Virus record (IMG/VR): IMGVR_UViG_3300037189_015808
Coordinates: 1 to 35,464 of that record
From: a virus
DNA length: 35,464 bases
Strand: one strand, 5' to 3'
Below the pieces are notes generated by a model, which had not been told where the DNA came from, ran no database searches, and saw nothing but the letters and a program-made list of their open reading frames with translations. Positions 24,946-31,294 of the stretch are shown piece after piece. Within the stretch, counting starts at the first letter, position 1. Each line of letters begins with the position of its first letter. Made by a program: the position numbers and the translations under genes.

Positions 24946-26155
24946 AGAACCACGGATCCTGCAGCGCTTCATAGGCAGCAGGATCAATGGCCGGTTGCTC
25001 CACGCGCTGCGCCGTCTCGATTCGCTGCCGCTGCTCCGCCACTGCTGCCGCCATCGCCCGGTTGTCCGGGTTACGGGCCGCCATCCGCTCCATCAGCTCC
25101 AGCTCGCCGCGCATCGCTGCCAGTGCTGGATCTTCTGCTGCTGGTGCGCTCAGCACGGCCGCCAGCCGCCGCGCCTCAGCCACGCACGCCTCGACAACTA
25201 CCGGCAGGATCCGATCCTCCCTGGCACCGCCGCGGGCATCGCAGAGCCGGTGCCGGCACCGCCACCAAGCCACGCCGTTCGACGTGTTTCGCCGCAGCAG
25301 GTGGCCGCAGGATGCGCACCGCAGCAGTCCCGTCAGCCCGTGCCGGGTTTCGGTGGTGCCAGTCCCCTTGAACCGGTTGGTGGGACGCTGCAGCAGTGCT
25401 GCCAGCTCCCGCCAGTCCTGTTCGCTGATCAGTGCTGGGTGCTGGTCGTAGTGGACCTCACCCCACTGCCGGCTCCAGCCCTTGCCACTGGCCTTGTCGA
25501 GCTGGTGGCCGATGTGCCCGCGGATCACCGGATTCACGAACCACGCCTGCAGGTTGGTGGCGGCTGGCGTCCATGCGCACCACTGGGGCATTGAGCGGGC
25601 CACCGCCGCGAACGATCCAAGCCGGCGCAGTTCACGCAACACGCGCAACGCCTGCGGCCAGTGCTCAGGGTGCGGCTTCAGCCGATGGCCTGGCCCGTTC
25701 TGGTAGCCAAAGGGCTTACGTCGCCTGAGGTGCCGGCCCTCGGCGCGGTAGACGGTGAACTGGCGGCGTAGGCGCATCGAGAGCATGCGGGATTCCATCT
25801 CTGCCAGGCCCGTCTGCAGCCTGGCCATCAGGAACCCCTGCGGCGTTGCCGTTTCGATCGCTCCACCATCCAGCGCCCGCACCGTGACGCCTCGCGCCTC
25901 GCACTGGGCCAGTAGGGCGTCGGTGTAGGCCGCGTCACGCCCCAGCCGATCCACACGGGTCACCAGCAGCTCTGAGACCTCGCCGGCCTGCACCATTGCC
26001 ATCAGTTCCAGCAGGCCATCCCGATCCGTGCTGCGGCCTGTCTCGATGTCGGTGATCACACGGCTGCAGCCGGCGGCATGGAGGCGGCTCACCTGGGCAG
26101 GGAGGGCGTCGGCCTGATCGTCCTTGCTGACGCGGGCGTAGCCGATGGCAGCCAT
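24839..26155 (-). CDS. Large serine recombinase (integrase/excisionase type)
   Basis: 438 residues. Residues 1-130 are the resolvase/invertase catalytic domain: Ser10 in YARVSKDDQADAL, the arginines of VTRVDRLGRD (about 66-74), and the long helix ending near 135. Residues about 140-260 form the recombinase DNA-binding domain (RKPFGYQNGPG). A zinc ribbon follows with C280-x2-C283 and C300-x4-C305, and a coiled-coil segment (about 335-385) that in large serine integrases controls direction. Close relatives in cyanobacteria include the XisF type that excises elements. It probably integrates and excises this phage. A 46-bp inverted repeat lies just upstream of its start. It is flanked on both sides by phage genes rather than lying at a prophage end. 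Confidence 0.9.
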   Translation of the reverse strand: MAAIGYARVSKDDQADALPAQVSRLHAAGCSRVITDIETGRSTDRDGLLELMAMVQAGEVSELLVTRVDRLGRDAAYTDALLAQCEARGVTVRALDGGAIETATPQGFLMARLQTGLAEMESRMLSMRLRRQFTVYRAEGRHLRRRKPFGYQNGPGHRLKPHPEHWPQALRVLRELRRLGSFAAVARSMPQWCAWTPAATNLQAWFVNPVIRGHIGHQLDKASGKGWSRQWGEVHYDQHPALISEQDWRELAALLQRPTNRFKGTGTTETRHGLTGLLRCASCGHLLRRNTSNGVAWWRCRHRLCDARGGAREDRILPVVVEACVAEARRLAAVLSAPAAEDPALAAMRGELELMERMAARNPDNRAMAAAVAEQRQRIETAQRVEQPAIDPAAYEALQDPWFFNGATPEQQRVLFAAVLRSVTVGPGGDPIAPQPRS

Positions 26156-26187
26156 AGGATCGGCCCAGAACGGCCGCTCACACTACC

Positions 26188-26233
26188 CTGCGCTATGGAC
26201 ACTTTTTCTTTAGATAGCGGCAGCATAGCGCAG
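26188..26233. other. 46-bp imperfect palindrome next to the recombinase, candidate attachment site
   Basis: CTGCGCTATG at 26188-26197 and its exact complement CATAGCGCAG at 26224-26233, around a 26-bp A/T-richer centre. The symmetry axis falls on TT (26210-26211). Large serine recombinases use 40-50 bp att sites with inverted arms around a non-palindromic dinucleotide, and phage attP usually lies next to the integrase gene, here 33 bases from its start. An operator is the alternative. Confidence 0.45.
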
Positions 26234-26238
26234 TGCCG

Positions 26239-26589
26239 TCACGGATCGTTGTAAGGCCAAGGCTTGGCAGTCGGGTCCGGCGGCGGGAACGTAGGCATCG
26301 CAGTTTCAAACCACTGCGGACACATCTGCCGCGCCACGTATCGGGCCCTCTCCATTGCCCCCTTGCCGCCGACAAGAATCGTTGCAATCGAGCTGCTGAA
26401 CCCGCCACCGGCAGCCATCGCCATTGCTTCGGCTGCGGCGTTGTCTGCTTGATTTGCCGTCCGTCCCGCGTCACGTGCCGCGCAATACGCCGTAGCAGCA
26501 GCTGTGGCCGGGTCGTAGTTCCACTGGGCGGCGGCTGGTGTGCTGAGCAGGCAGGCGGCTAGCAGGGCGGTGGGGAGGGCTGGGGGCAT
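26239..26589 (-). CDS. Secreted small protein, unknown
   Basis: 116 residues with a signal peptide (about 1-21, PALPTALLAACLLSTPAAAQ; predicted cut after AAA-Q region). The mature part is Ala-rich with two cysteines (YCAARDAG and QMCPQWF), probably paired after export, a glycine-rich middle (MAAGGGFSSSIATILVGG) and a proline-rich end. It is the last gene of the leftward operon and closest to the candidate att site, the place where phages often carry cargo genes that alter the host surface. Such a role is not shown by the sequence. Confidence 0.6.
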   Translation of the reverse strand: MPPALPTALLAACLLSTPAAAQWNYDPATAAATAYCAARDAGRTANQADNAAAEAMAMAAGGGFSSSIATILVGGKGAMERARYVARQMCPQWFETAMPTFPPPDPTAKPWPYNDP

Positions 26590-26596
26590 GGTGGGG

Positions 26597-27421
26597 TTAG
26601 GGCACCGGCAGGGCGTTGTGGGGAAGGGAGTGGGTGTAGATGCGCGGGAACTTGGCTAACCATGCGGCAGGGGCGAGAATCCACGTGTGCAGATCGGGCC
26701 TCAATGACTGACTGAAGAAGCACCTGCCCTCCGCATCACACCAACCTTGGCGCTCCCAAGGTCGCTCGGCAACGGGTACGGGGTTCAGCGTGGCGGGGGC
26801 AGCAAAATCGGGAATCCTGTCAACACTGGGGCAGCTGGCCGTATTGGTGGCTGCCCGTTCGTGGTCGGAGGTGGCACCCTCGCTCGCAAGGCGTTCTACC
26901 AGGCGCTTCACGCCGGGCGCTTGGCGTAGCGGGGGGATGCCGGCCCGCTCCAGCATGAAGTGGAACGACTCAGGGCGCTTTTCCTGGCCCTCGGGTGTGG
27001 CGACTTCACTCCTAGGGGTTGCCTGACTGGTGAACTGATACGTCTCGCCGCCGTGCTCAAAGGTGCCTGTGACCACCACGGGGGAGCGCAGGATTTGCTC
27101 AGCGGCAGCCTTGGCGTCGCCGTAGGTCGTCTCGACATTGAGCGGTCTCCATGCTGCAGGGCTGGCAAGATCCTGGGCCACCTGCTCACGCTCGGCGTCG
27201 CTCAGGTGCGAGGTATCGACGTGGACGTGTTGGGTGGATTCCAGCGCTGCGATGCGTTGGTTCTGCTCTGTGTTGCATACAACCAGATCGTTTCGAGCTA
27301 TGCACAGAGCCTGGAGGGTGTGGCGTAGTTCAAGGATGCAGGAGTGGGTCGCGCAGCCATCGGCGGCTTCGGATGCAACCAATTCCCATTCTGAGGGATC
27401 GGCGCGGCGCTGGTGGGTCAT
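26597..27421 (-). CDS. Phage protein with LPHNALPVP end, unknown
   Basis: 274 residues. It has an N-terminal coiled coil (about 25-65), a beta segment (VVVTGTFEHGGETYQFTSQ), a helix (ESFHFMLERAGIP) and a C-terminal module (about 215-274) with RPWERQGWCDAEGRCFF and an end of LPHNALPVP. The last module, with W/C/G residues and a run of ALPVP at the terminus, resembles C-termini of other phage proteins of cyanobacteria. The 17-bp DNA at its end recurs in the gene at 29311-29649. It may be a swappable tag or an interaction module; function unknown. Its start overlaps the next gene's stop by ATGA. Confidence 0.6.
   Translation of the reverse strand: MTHQRRADPSEWELVASEAADGCATHSCILELRHTLQALCIARNDLVVCNTEQNQRIAALESTQHVHVDTSHLSDAEREQVAQDLASPAAWRPLNVETTYGDAKAAAEQILRSPVVVTGTFEHGGETYQFTSQATPRSEVATPEGQEKRPESFHFMLERAGIPPLRQAPGVKRLVERLASEGATSDHERAATNTASCPSVDRIPDFAAPATLNPVPVAERPWERQGWCDAEGRCFFSQSLRPDLHTWILAPAAWLAKFPRIYTHSLPHNALPVP
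26600..26616. repeat. 17-bp repeat at the end of two genes, copy 1
   Basis: GGGCACCGGCAGGGCGT, identical to 29329-29345. On the coding (minus) strand it encodes the ALPVP tail that ends this protein and lies near the end of the other. Confidence 0.6.
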
Positions 27422-27633
27422 GGCCGTGGCTCCGTGGTGGGATTAAGGAATGGAATGCCGGTAGTTCGGCGCTCGATGATGCGGGTTCTTCTGAGGTTAG
27501 GGCTTTCGATGTAGGCGCCGGGTGGAATGGTGATCGTTTCAGGCTCTGGGCTTGCTGGCGGCGCCATCAAGCCCGCTCTGATCAGAGCTTGGCTGATGGT
27601 TTCGCCGGGATGGAGGCGGATGGTGATGGTCAT
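27418..27633 (-). CDS. Small protein, unknown
   Basis: 71 residues: [21 protein letters not shown], then a proline/threonine-rich part and a basic segment (RRTRIIERRTTG). The N-terminal part with a beta strand followed by SQALIRAGLM resembles a short LysM- or SpoVT-like unit, but this is weak. It is coupled by 4-nt overlaps to the genes before and after it. Confidence 0.5.
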   Translation of the reverse strand: MTITIRLHPGETISQALIRAGLMAPPASPEPETITIPPGAYIESPNLRRTRIIERRTTGIPFLNPTTEPRP

Positions 27634-28271
27634 GGTGCCTCAATCACTGCTTCTGGATTTGCAAATCCAAATAGCGGCAGGAAGAAAAACGGCTGATTTC
27701 GTTCCCGCATAACAGCAGCACCTTGAATTTCATTGGAAGCCCAGGACGCTTCCCAGCCCGCTTCCCAGCCCGCTTCCCAGGCCGCTTCCCAGGCCGCTTC
27801 CCTGGCCGCTTCCCAGGCCGCTTCTTCCCTGGCCGCTGCCCTGGCCGCTGCCCTGGCCGCTTCCCTGGCCGCTTCTCTGGTCGCTTCCCTGGTCGCTTCC
27901 CTGGCCGCTGCCCTGGCCGCTGGTGTCATGCGATCAAGATGCCACCAAAAAGCAAGTACCACTTGCGCTTGATCTCCTAAAATTTGCTCAGGATTACGAA
28001 TGACACTAGAAGGCGCACCTTGTTGCTTGTCGTTGATAATGCGCAACAAGACCGAATGGGCGCGGCTGATGCCAAACAATTCAGCAACTTTCTTGTCAGC
28101 CGCAGCTTGATTGACACGGCGCAATTCTTCAACGGTTAACCCGCCAATAAAATGCAACGCTTGCCCTTGGGCGCACATGCAAGAGCCATCTTCACTTACA
28201 AGACTGCCCTTAAAGGGGATATTTCCAGGCCAGTAATCAAGAAGTTCTTCGACTGTGGTTGGCGTAGTCAT
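27630..28271 (-). CDS. Phage protein with (AREA/AWEA)n helical repeat, unknown function
   Basis: 213 residues. N-terminal domain (1-110) with [14 protein letters not shown] and [16 protein letters not shown]. Then residues 117-178 are about fifteen tetrapeptides of the [12 protein letters not shown] and GWEA type, predicting a long single helix with alternating Arg/Glu and Trp faces. The C-terminal hydrophobic piece ([10 protein letters not shown]) is also typical of this group of phage proteins. The repeat is a DNA tandem array (12-bp units) and so likely varies in copy number between strains. It could be a spacer or a membrane- or lipid-binding rod. No catalytic residues. Confidence 0.65.
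   Translation of the reverse strand: MTTPTTVEELLDYWPGNIPFKGSLVSEDGSCMCAQGQALHFIGGLTVEELRRVNQAAADKKVAELFGISRAHSVLLRIINDKQQGAPSSVIRNPEQILGDQAQVVLAFWWHLDRMTPAARAAAREATREATREAAREAARAAARAAAREEAAWEAAREAAWEAAWEAGWEAGWEASWASNEIQGAAVMRERNQPFFFLPLFGFANPEAVIEAP
27738..27923. repeat. 12-bp tandem repeats encoding a charged/aromatic helix
   Basis: About fifteen imperfect 12-bp units of the type GCTTCCCTGGCC or GCTTCCCAGGCC (plus strand) inside the gene at 27630-28271. All units are multiples of three, so copy-number change keeps the frame. Opposite-strand open frames here are shadows of this repeat. Confidence 0.85.
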
Positions 28272-28330
28272 CGGAGAATGAAAATAAGTGGTGGGTGGTG
28301 CCGGGATGGGCTCTCGGCGGGGCGCTCAAC

Positions 28331-28513
28331 TCAAGCCGCCAGCGCCCTCCGAACCGTCGACCGGGAACACCCCAGTCGATCGGCGATGCGCTGCTGCGTC
28401 CATCCGTCGCGGCGCCAGCGTTGGGCGCGTTGCTGGCGGGACTCGGTGGCCCACAGCAGGAACAGAGCAGGCAGCAGCAGCAGTACCAGGATGGTGCAGG
28501 TGATAGTGGTCAT
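28331..28513 (-). CDS. Mini membrane-anchored helix-turn-helix protein
   Basis: 60 residues from ATG 28513. Residues about 5-22 (TCTILVLLLLPALFLLWA) are one membrane segment. Residues about 38-58 (WTQQRIADRLGCSRSTVRRAL) form a clear HTH of the Hin/resolvase or LuxR-like type with the ADRLGCS turn. A DNA-binding motif directly tied to a membrane anchor in so short a protein is unusual. It could bring DNA to the membrane, or control transcription from there. A longer open frame exists upstream, but its extra residues look like a different gene (28570-28743). Separate from neighbours by short gaps. Confidence 0.65.
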   Translation of the reverse strand: MTTITCTILVLLLLPALFLLWATESRQQRAQRWRRDGWTQQRIADRLGCSRSTVRRALAA

Positions 28514-28569
28514 GGCGGGAATGGTGGATGGGCAGCCAGCGCCGCGCACGGGCTGCTGACCCCCATACC

Positions 28570-28743
28570 CTACCGCATAGGTTCCGGTTTCGCACCTTTC
28601 CATGCCGATGATCTGGTCCACTGCTCACCAGGTCGGACCTCATCCCAGGGGATCAACATGCCGGGGAGCTGCGGACCCCAGCGCACCATGCCGAACGGGT
28701 CGGCGTCGGCTGGGGTTGGTGGGGTGGTGTGCCATTGGGTCAC
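28570..28743 (-). CDS. Small tryptophan-rich protein, unknown
   Basis: 57 residues from GTG 28743, coupled by a GTGA overlap to the gene upstream. Sequence FGMVRWGPQLPGMLIPWDEVRPGEQW, then SSAWKG and a basic end. The neighbour upstream has a similar RYIPWGNGTDW, so both may share a small fold. The frame and composition support a real gene; function unknown. Confidence 0.5.
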   Translation of the reverse strand: MTQWHTTPPTPADADPFGMVRWGPQLPGMLIPWDEVRPGEQWTRSSAWKGAKPEPMR

Positions 28744-29141
28744 AGCTCAGCCCTCCGCACCGCGTCCACGCCAGCCTGGGCAACCTCAAACGCGCTGCCG
28801 TGGCTCCAGTAGCTGGGCACTAGGCCACCCTCTACAGCCATGTCTCGCCGGAACTGATCGATTAGTCTCAGCTGCCTGTAGGTGTACGGCTGGACTTGCG
28901 GTTGTGCAATCGCACGTTCCTGCATCGCACGCTCCATTGCGTCCTGCGCAATCATCGCCGCCGCAACCCATCCCGCTGTATCCGGTGTCACGTTATGCCG
29001 CGTGCGGTAGTGGCCAGGTTCGGGGCAGTGAATTAGCCGAAAGCTGCCTGTCTTCATGGCGTCATGATCGGCGCTCCAGTCGGTGCCGTTGCCCCACGGG
29101 ATGTAACGCCTGCCGTGTTTGATGTAGAGCTGGTGGGTCAC
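28740..29141 (-). CDS. Phage protein, unknown
   Basis: 133 residues from GTG 29141 (a longer frame upstream lies within the next gene). N-terminal part: THQLYIKHGRRYIPWGNGTDW and RLIHCPEPGHYRTRHNV, His/Cys-containing. The C-terminal two thirds is a long helix (GWVAAAMIAQDAMERAMQERAIAQ, then YRQLRLIDQFRRDMAVEG). The start overlaps the stop of the upstream gene (GTGA), as does its own stop with the next start. Not recognised. Confidence 0.6.
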   Translation of the reverse strand: MTHQLYIKHGRRYIPWGNGTDWSADHDAMKTGSFRLIHCPEPGHYRTRHNVTPDTAGWVAAAMIAQDAMERAMQERAIAQPQVQPYTYRQLRLIDQFRRDMAVEGGLVPSYWSHGSAFEVAQAGVDAVRRAEL

Positions 29142-29311
29142 TCCCGCCCCTCCTGCCGCAGCTCGGCGGCGAGCACTGCACGGGCAAACTGGCACAGTTC
29201 GCGCTTCGCAGTAGCTCGTCGTTCGTAGTCACAGCCAGAAAGGTATTCAACCGCGTGAGGGATCTCTTGTTGAGCTAGCTCCCAGATTTGCCGATTGGTA
29301 AGCCTTGCCAT
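29138..29311 (-). CDS. Small helical protein, unknown
   Basis: 57 residues from ATG 29311: ARLTNRQIWELAQQEIPHAV, then YERRATAKRELCQFARAVLA. All-helical with a basic face, reminiscent of small DNA-associated or antirepressor-type peptides, but no HTH spacing is convincing. Coupled at both ends. Confidence 0.5.
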   Translation of the reverse strand: MARLTNRQIWELAQQEIPHAVEYLSGCDYERRATAKRELCQFARAVLAAELRQEGRE

Positions 29312-29649
29312 CACCCCACCTCCGCGCCGGGCACCGGCAGGGCGTAGCGGGTGAGGACGGCGCGGGCATATTCCAGCGCGACCGTGTTGAGAACTACTCT
29401 AAAAAGGCCCGGCTTGACATTGCCGCCGGTCGCCGTGGAGTACACATCGGAAACAGCCGCAAACTCATCCCTCATGGCCTTGGGCATCAGCCCCAGCAAC
29501 TCCTCATCACTCAACCCCACCACCTCAGGCTCGGGCTGGGATAGGTGCAGATAAGACAGCACAGTCGCCCATGCTTCGCCTACCGGAGTATCGGATTCGG
29601 TAAATCCTGAGCAGCTTTCAATGACGTCGATTGCCGTGGAAAGGTTCAT
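29311..29649 (-). CDS. Small phage protein ending ALPVP-GAEVG, unknown
   Basis: 112 residues from ATG 29649; upstream frame not used because the overlapping ATGA with the mini-gene at 29646-29735 fixes this start. Helical, with TAIDVIESCSGFTES, LHLSQPEPEVVGLSDEELLGL and LEYARAVLTRYALPVPG. The end is encoded by the 17-bp repeat shared with the gene at 26597-27421. It appears to be another protein carrying the ALPVP tag. Function unknown. Confidence 0.6.
   Translation of the reverse strand: MNLSTAIDVIESCSGFTESDTPVGEAWATVLSYLHLSQPEPEVVGLSDEELLGLMPKAMRDEFAAVSDVYSTATGGNVKPGLFRVVLNTVALEYARAVLTRYALPVPGAEVG
29329..29345. repeat. 17-bp repeat at the end of two genes, copy 2
   Basis: Identical to 26600-26616; encodes ALPVP on the minus strand. 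Confidence 0.6.
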
Positions 29650-29735
29650 CGTGAAGACCTCCGAAGATAAACCGCCACGATGATGACCATGGCGATGAGT
29701 GTAATAACGCTGTCGCTGTCGCTGTTGAGCATCAT
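29646..29735 (-). CDS. Mini membrane protein
   Basis: 29 residues (or 28 from the second ATG): three Asp-Ser pairs, then VITLIAMVIIVAVYL as a membrane segment and a basic end (RRSSR). Stop overlaps the next ATG (29646-29649), and its start overlaps the previous gene's TGA, which supports translation. Single-pass peptides this size could regulate membrane enzymes or superinfection; no data. Confidence 0.45.
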   Translation of the reverse strand: MMLNSDSDSVITLIAMVIIVAVYLRRSSR

Positions 29736-30007
29736 GACTGCAACCCATCCAACCAATCCGCCACCTGGCTAGAACCGCCGTGGCGTTCTCTGAGCACCTG
29801 GCCCAGCTCTAGGGCAACGGCGACGGCGAACCGGCGGCAGCCATGGCAGGGGGTGCGGCACCGCCACCTGTGCAAGGTCTGCATCGGGCAGGCAGCCTGG
29901 GCCAGGCGGTGGCTTAGCGGCGGTGGGCGCTTGCCCTGGTCGCTGGTGGCAGGGGCGGTGGCGACGCGGGCCATGGCCTGCTGGGTGGGGGTGGTGTAGG
30001 TGATCAT
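29732..30007 (-). CDS. Small Cys-rich protein, unknown
   Basis: 91 residues from ATG 30007, which overlaps the stop of the gene before. A Pro/Thr-rich start leads to LAQAACPMQTLHRWRCRTPCHGCRRFAV, with four cysteines (C-x13-C-x3-C-x2-C spacing) and histidines that could bind zinc. It ends in helix ALELGQVLRERHGG. A DNA- or RNA-binding metal module is plausible. Not recognised. Confidence 0.5.
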   Translation of the reverse strand: MITYTTPTQQAMARVATAPATSDQGKRPPPLSHRLAQAACPMQTLHRWRCRTPCHGCRRFAVAVALELGQVLRERHGGSSQVADWLDGLQS

Positions 30008-30147
30008 CGCGGGGTTGGGTTGTGGATGCGGTCGTGAATAATCCGGCGCAGGAGTTGATTCATCCCCTCGCCTGGCCGGAGCTGGCGGCGGAGAGCCTCG
30101 ACCTCGGGGAGGGGGAGGAGGAGGGTTAGGCGGCGGGTTTCGGTCAT
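30004..30147 (-). CDS. Small ribbon-helix-helix-like protein
   Basis: 47 residues: an N-terminal strand (RRLTLLLPLP), helix 1 (EVEALRRQL), turn (RPGEG) and helix 2 (NQLLRRIIHDRI). This is the strand-helix-turn-helix order of ribbon-helix-helix repressors and antitoxins. RHH dimers bind DNA through the N-terminal ribbon. No toxin neighbour is evident, so a phage transcription regulator is likelier. It is coupled to the methylase gene upstream by a 4-nt overlap. Confidence 0.55.
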   Translation of the reverse strand: MTETRRLTLLLPLPEVEALRRQLRPGEGMNQLLRRIIHDRIHNPTPR

Positions 30148-31169
30148 GAGGTGGCGAGGGAAAGCAGTGACGGCTGCTGCGTGCCGACGCAGGCCGGCGA
30201 CAGCCAGAGCCGCTCACGGCGCCCGTTGGCGGGGTTGACGCTGTAGCCGGCCCCCCTTCCTGCCTTGCCTTCGGTCACGGCCCAGCCATGGCCCAGCAGT
30301 GCGTCGTGTTCGTCGTCGTAGCCGCAGATGATGACGCGCAGCTCACGCGGTGCGGCCATGCACCACTCGCGCACGGCGATGGCAACATCACCGCCGGCAT
30401 GGGTATAGAGGTCGCCGCTGGTGGCATAGGGCGGGTCGAGGAAGATGGCGCGGCTGCCATCGCCGCCTGTGCCGCTGCGGGTGACGGACGTTTTTACCAC
30501 CCGCTCCCATGATCCGCAAGTGATCCGAACCCTGTGCAGCCGATCCGCAAGCGTCCTCATGTACGCCTGCAGTTGGCCTCGCCCAGCGTCACCCAGGTGC
30601 GGCAGTTCCCGGTTCACGCCTCGCCCAGCGTCACCCAGGTGCGGCAGTTCCCGGTTCACGCCTCGCCCAGCGTTACCCAGGTGCGGCAGTTCCCGGTTCA
30701 CGCCTCGCCCAGCGTTACCCTCTTTACGCAGGTGGCCATCGACCACGCGCCAGGGGCCGGGGCCGAAAGGATCGCCGATTCCGCAGGCCAGAACGTACAA
30801 CCACCATCCGGCGGCCTTGGCGTCGTAAACCTCGGGGTCGCCTTCTAGCCATGCCACTAGGTCAGGCGTGCGGCGTTGCTGCAGCCAGGCCAAGCGGGCG
30901 TGATAGTCGATCTCCGTCACTGGCCCCCATGCGTGCGCGGCGACCTGATCAGGGCTGAGCTGAATTGCCCGCCAAGCGTTGACCAGCCAGCCGTCTGCAT
31001 CATTGAGCGTTTCAACGCGCCGCCCTTTGAACGGCGGTCGTGCCAGCAAGACCGCCGCCGATCCTGCGAACGGCTCGACGTAGCCGGACGGGTCGCCCAG
31101 CGCCTGCCAGACTCGCGATGCAGCGCGGCGCTTGCCGCCAAAGTATGGGAATGGTGCGGCCAGGCTCAC
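30144..31169 (-). CDS. D12-class DNA N6-adenine methyltransferase with internal tandem repeat
   Basis: 341 residues from GTG 31169. Motifs: FPYFGGK at 7-13, EPFAGSAAV at 32-40 (SAM binding), DPPY at 245-248 (catalysis). This is the Dam/D12 fold that methylates adenine in a short DNA site. The insertion at residues 151-196 is three copies of a 14-residue unit (G-N/D-AGRGVNRELPHL) plus a partial fourth, coded by 42-bp repeats. Such repeats occur in some phage adenine methylases and may change target or allow slippage. No companion restriction enzyme is visible, so protection against host restriction or regulation of phage genes are both possible. It is part of the coupled leftward operon. Confidence 0.9.
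   Translation of the reverse strand: MSLAAPFPYFGGKRRAASRVWQALGDPSGYVEPFAGSAAVLLARPPFKGRRVETLNDADGWLVNAWRAIQLSPDQVAAHAWGPVTEIDYHARLAWLQQRRTPDLVAWLEGDPEVYDAKAAGWWLYVLACGIGDPFGPGPWRVVDGHLRKEGNAGRGVNRELPHLGNAGRGVNRELPHLGDAGRGVNRELPHLGDAGRGQLQAYMRTLADRLHRVRITCGSWERVVKTSVTRSGTGGDGSRAIFLDPPYATSGDLYTHAGGDVAIAVREWCMAAPRELRVIICGYDDEHDALLGHGWAVTEGKAGRGAGYSVNPANGRRERLWLSPACVGTQQPSLLSLATS
30576..30720. repeat. 42-bp tandem repeat within the methylase gene (about 3.4 copies)
   Basis: Units start at 30576, 30618 and 30660, with a partial fourth from 30702. The copies differ at one position (C or T), changing Asp to Asn in the encoded unit. Unit length is divisible by three, so loss or gain keeps the frame. 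Confidence 0.9.
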
Positions 31170-31294
31170 AGCTCCCCCTCCCCCACCAACCGCTCACACA
31201 GCGCCCACCAGAGCGATGTGGCGAGGACGGCGGTGCCGATGATGGCCAGCACGGCGATGATCTCGACCATGCCGGCGAGAATGCAGAGGGTCAT
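31166..31294 (-). CDS. Mini membrane protein
   Basis: 42 residues: [30 protein letters not shown] is one long hydrophobic segment, followed by [13 protein letters not shown] 31294 overlaps the stop of the pentapeptide-repeat gene, and its TGA overlaps the methylase GTG. Third single-pass mini-protein of the window; role unknown. Confidence 0.5.
   Translation of the reverse strand: MTLCILAGMVEIIAVLAIIGTAVLATSLWWALCERLVGEGEL

Noticed and set aside
24920-25594. Rightward ORF of 224 codons opposite the recombinase
   Set aside because: Antisense to a well-supported gene; composition Cys/Arg/Pro-rich without recognisable motifs.
27723-27980. Rightward ORFs of PGRFPGRF or ASQAASQA type
   Set aside because: Shadows of the minus-strand AREA/AWEA repeat; composition is purely that of the DNA repeat.
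30576-30720. Tandem repeats looking like a CRISPR array
   Set aside because: The 42-bp units are contiguous without spacers and lie in frame in a methylase gene.
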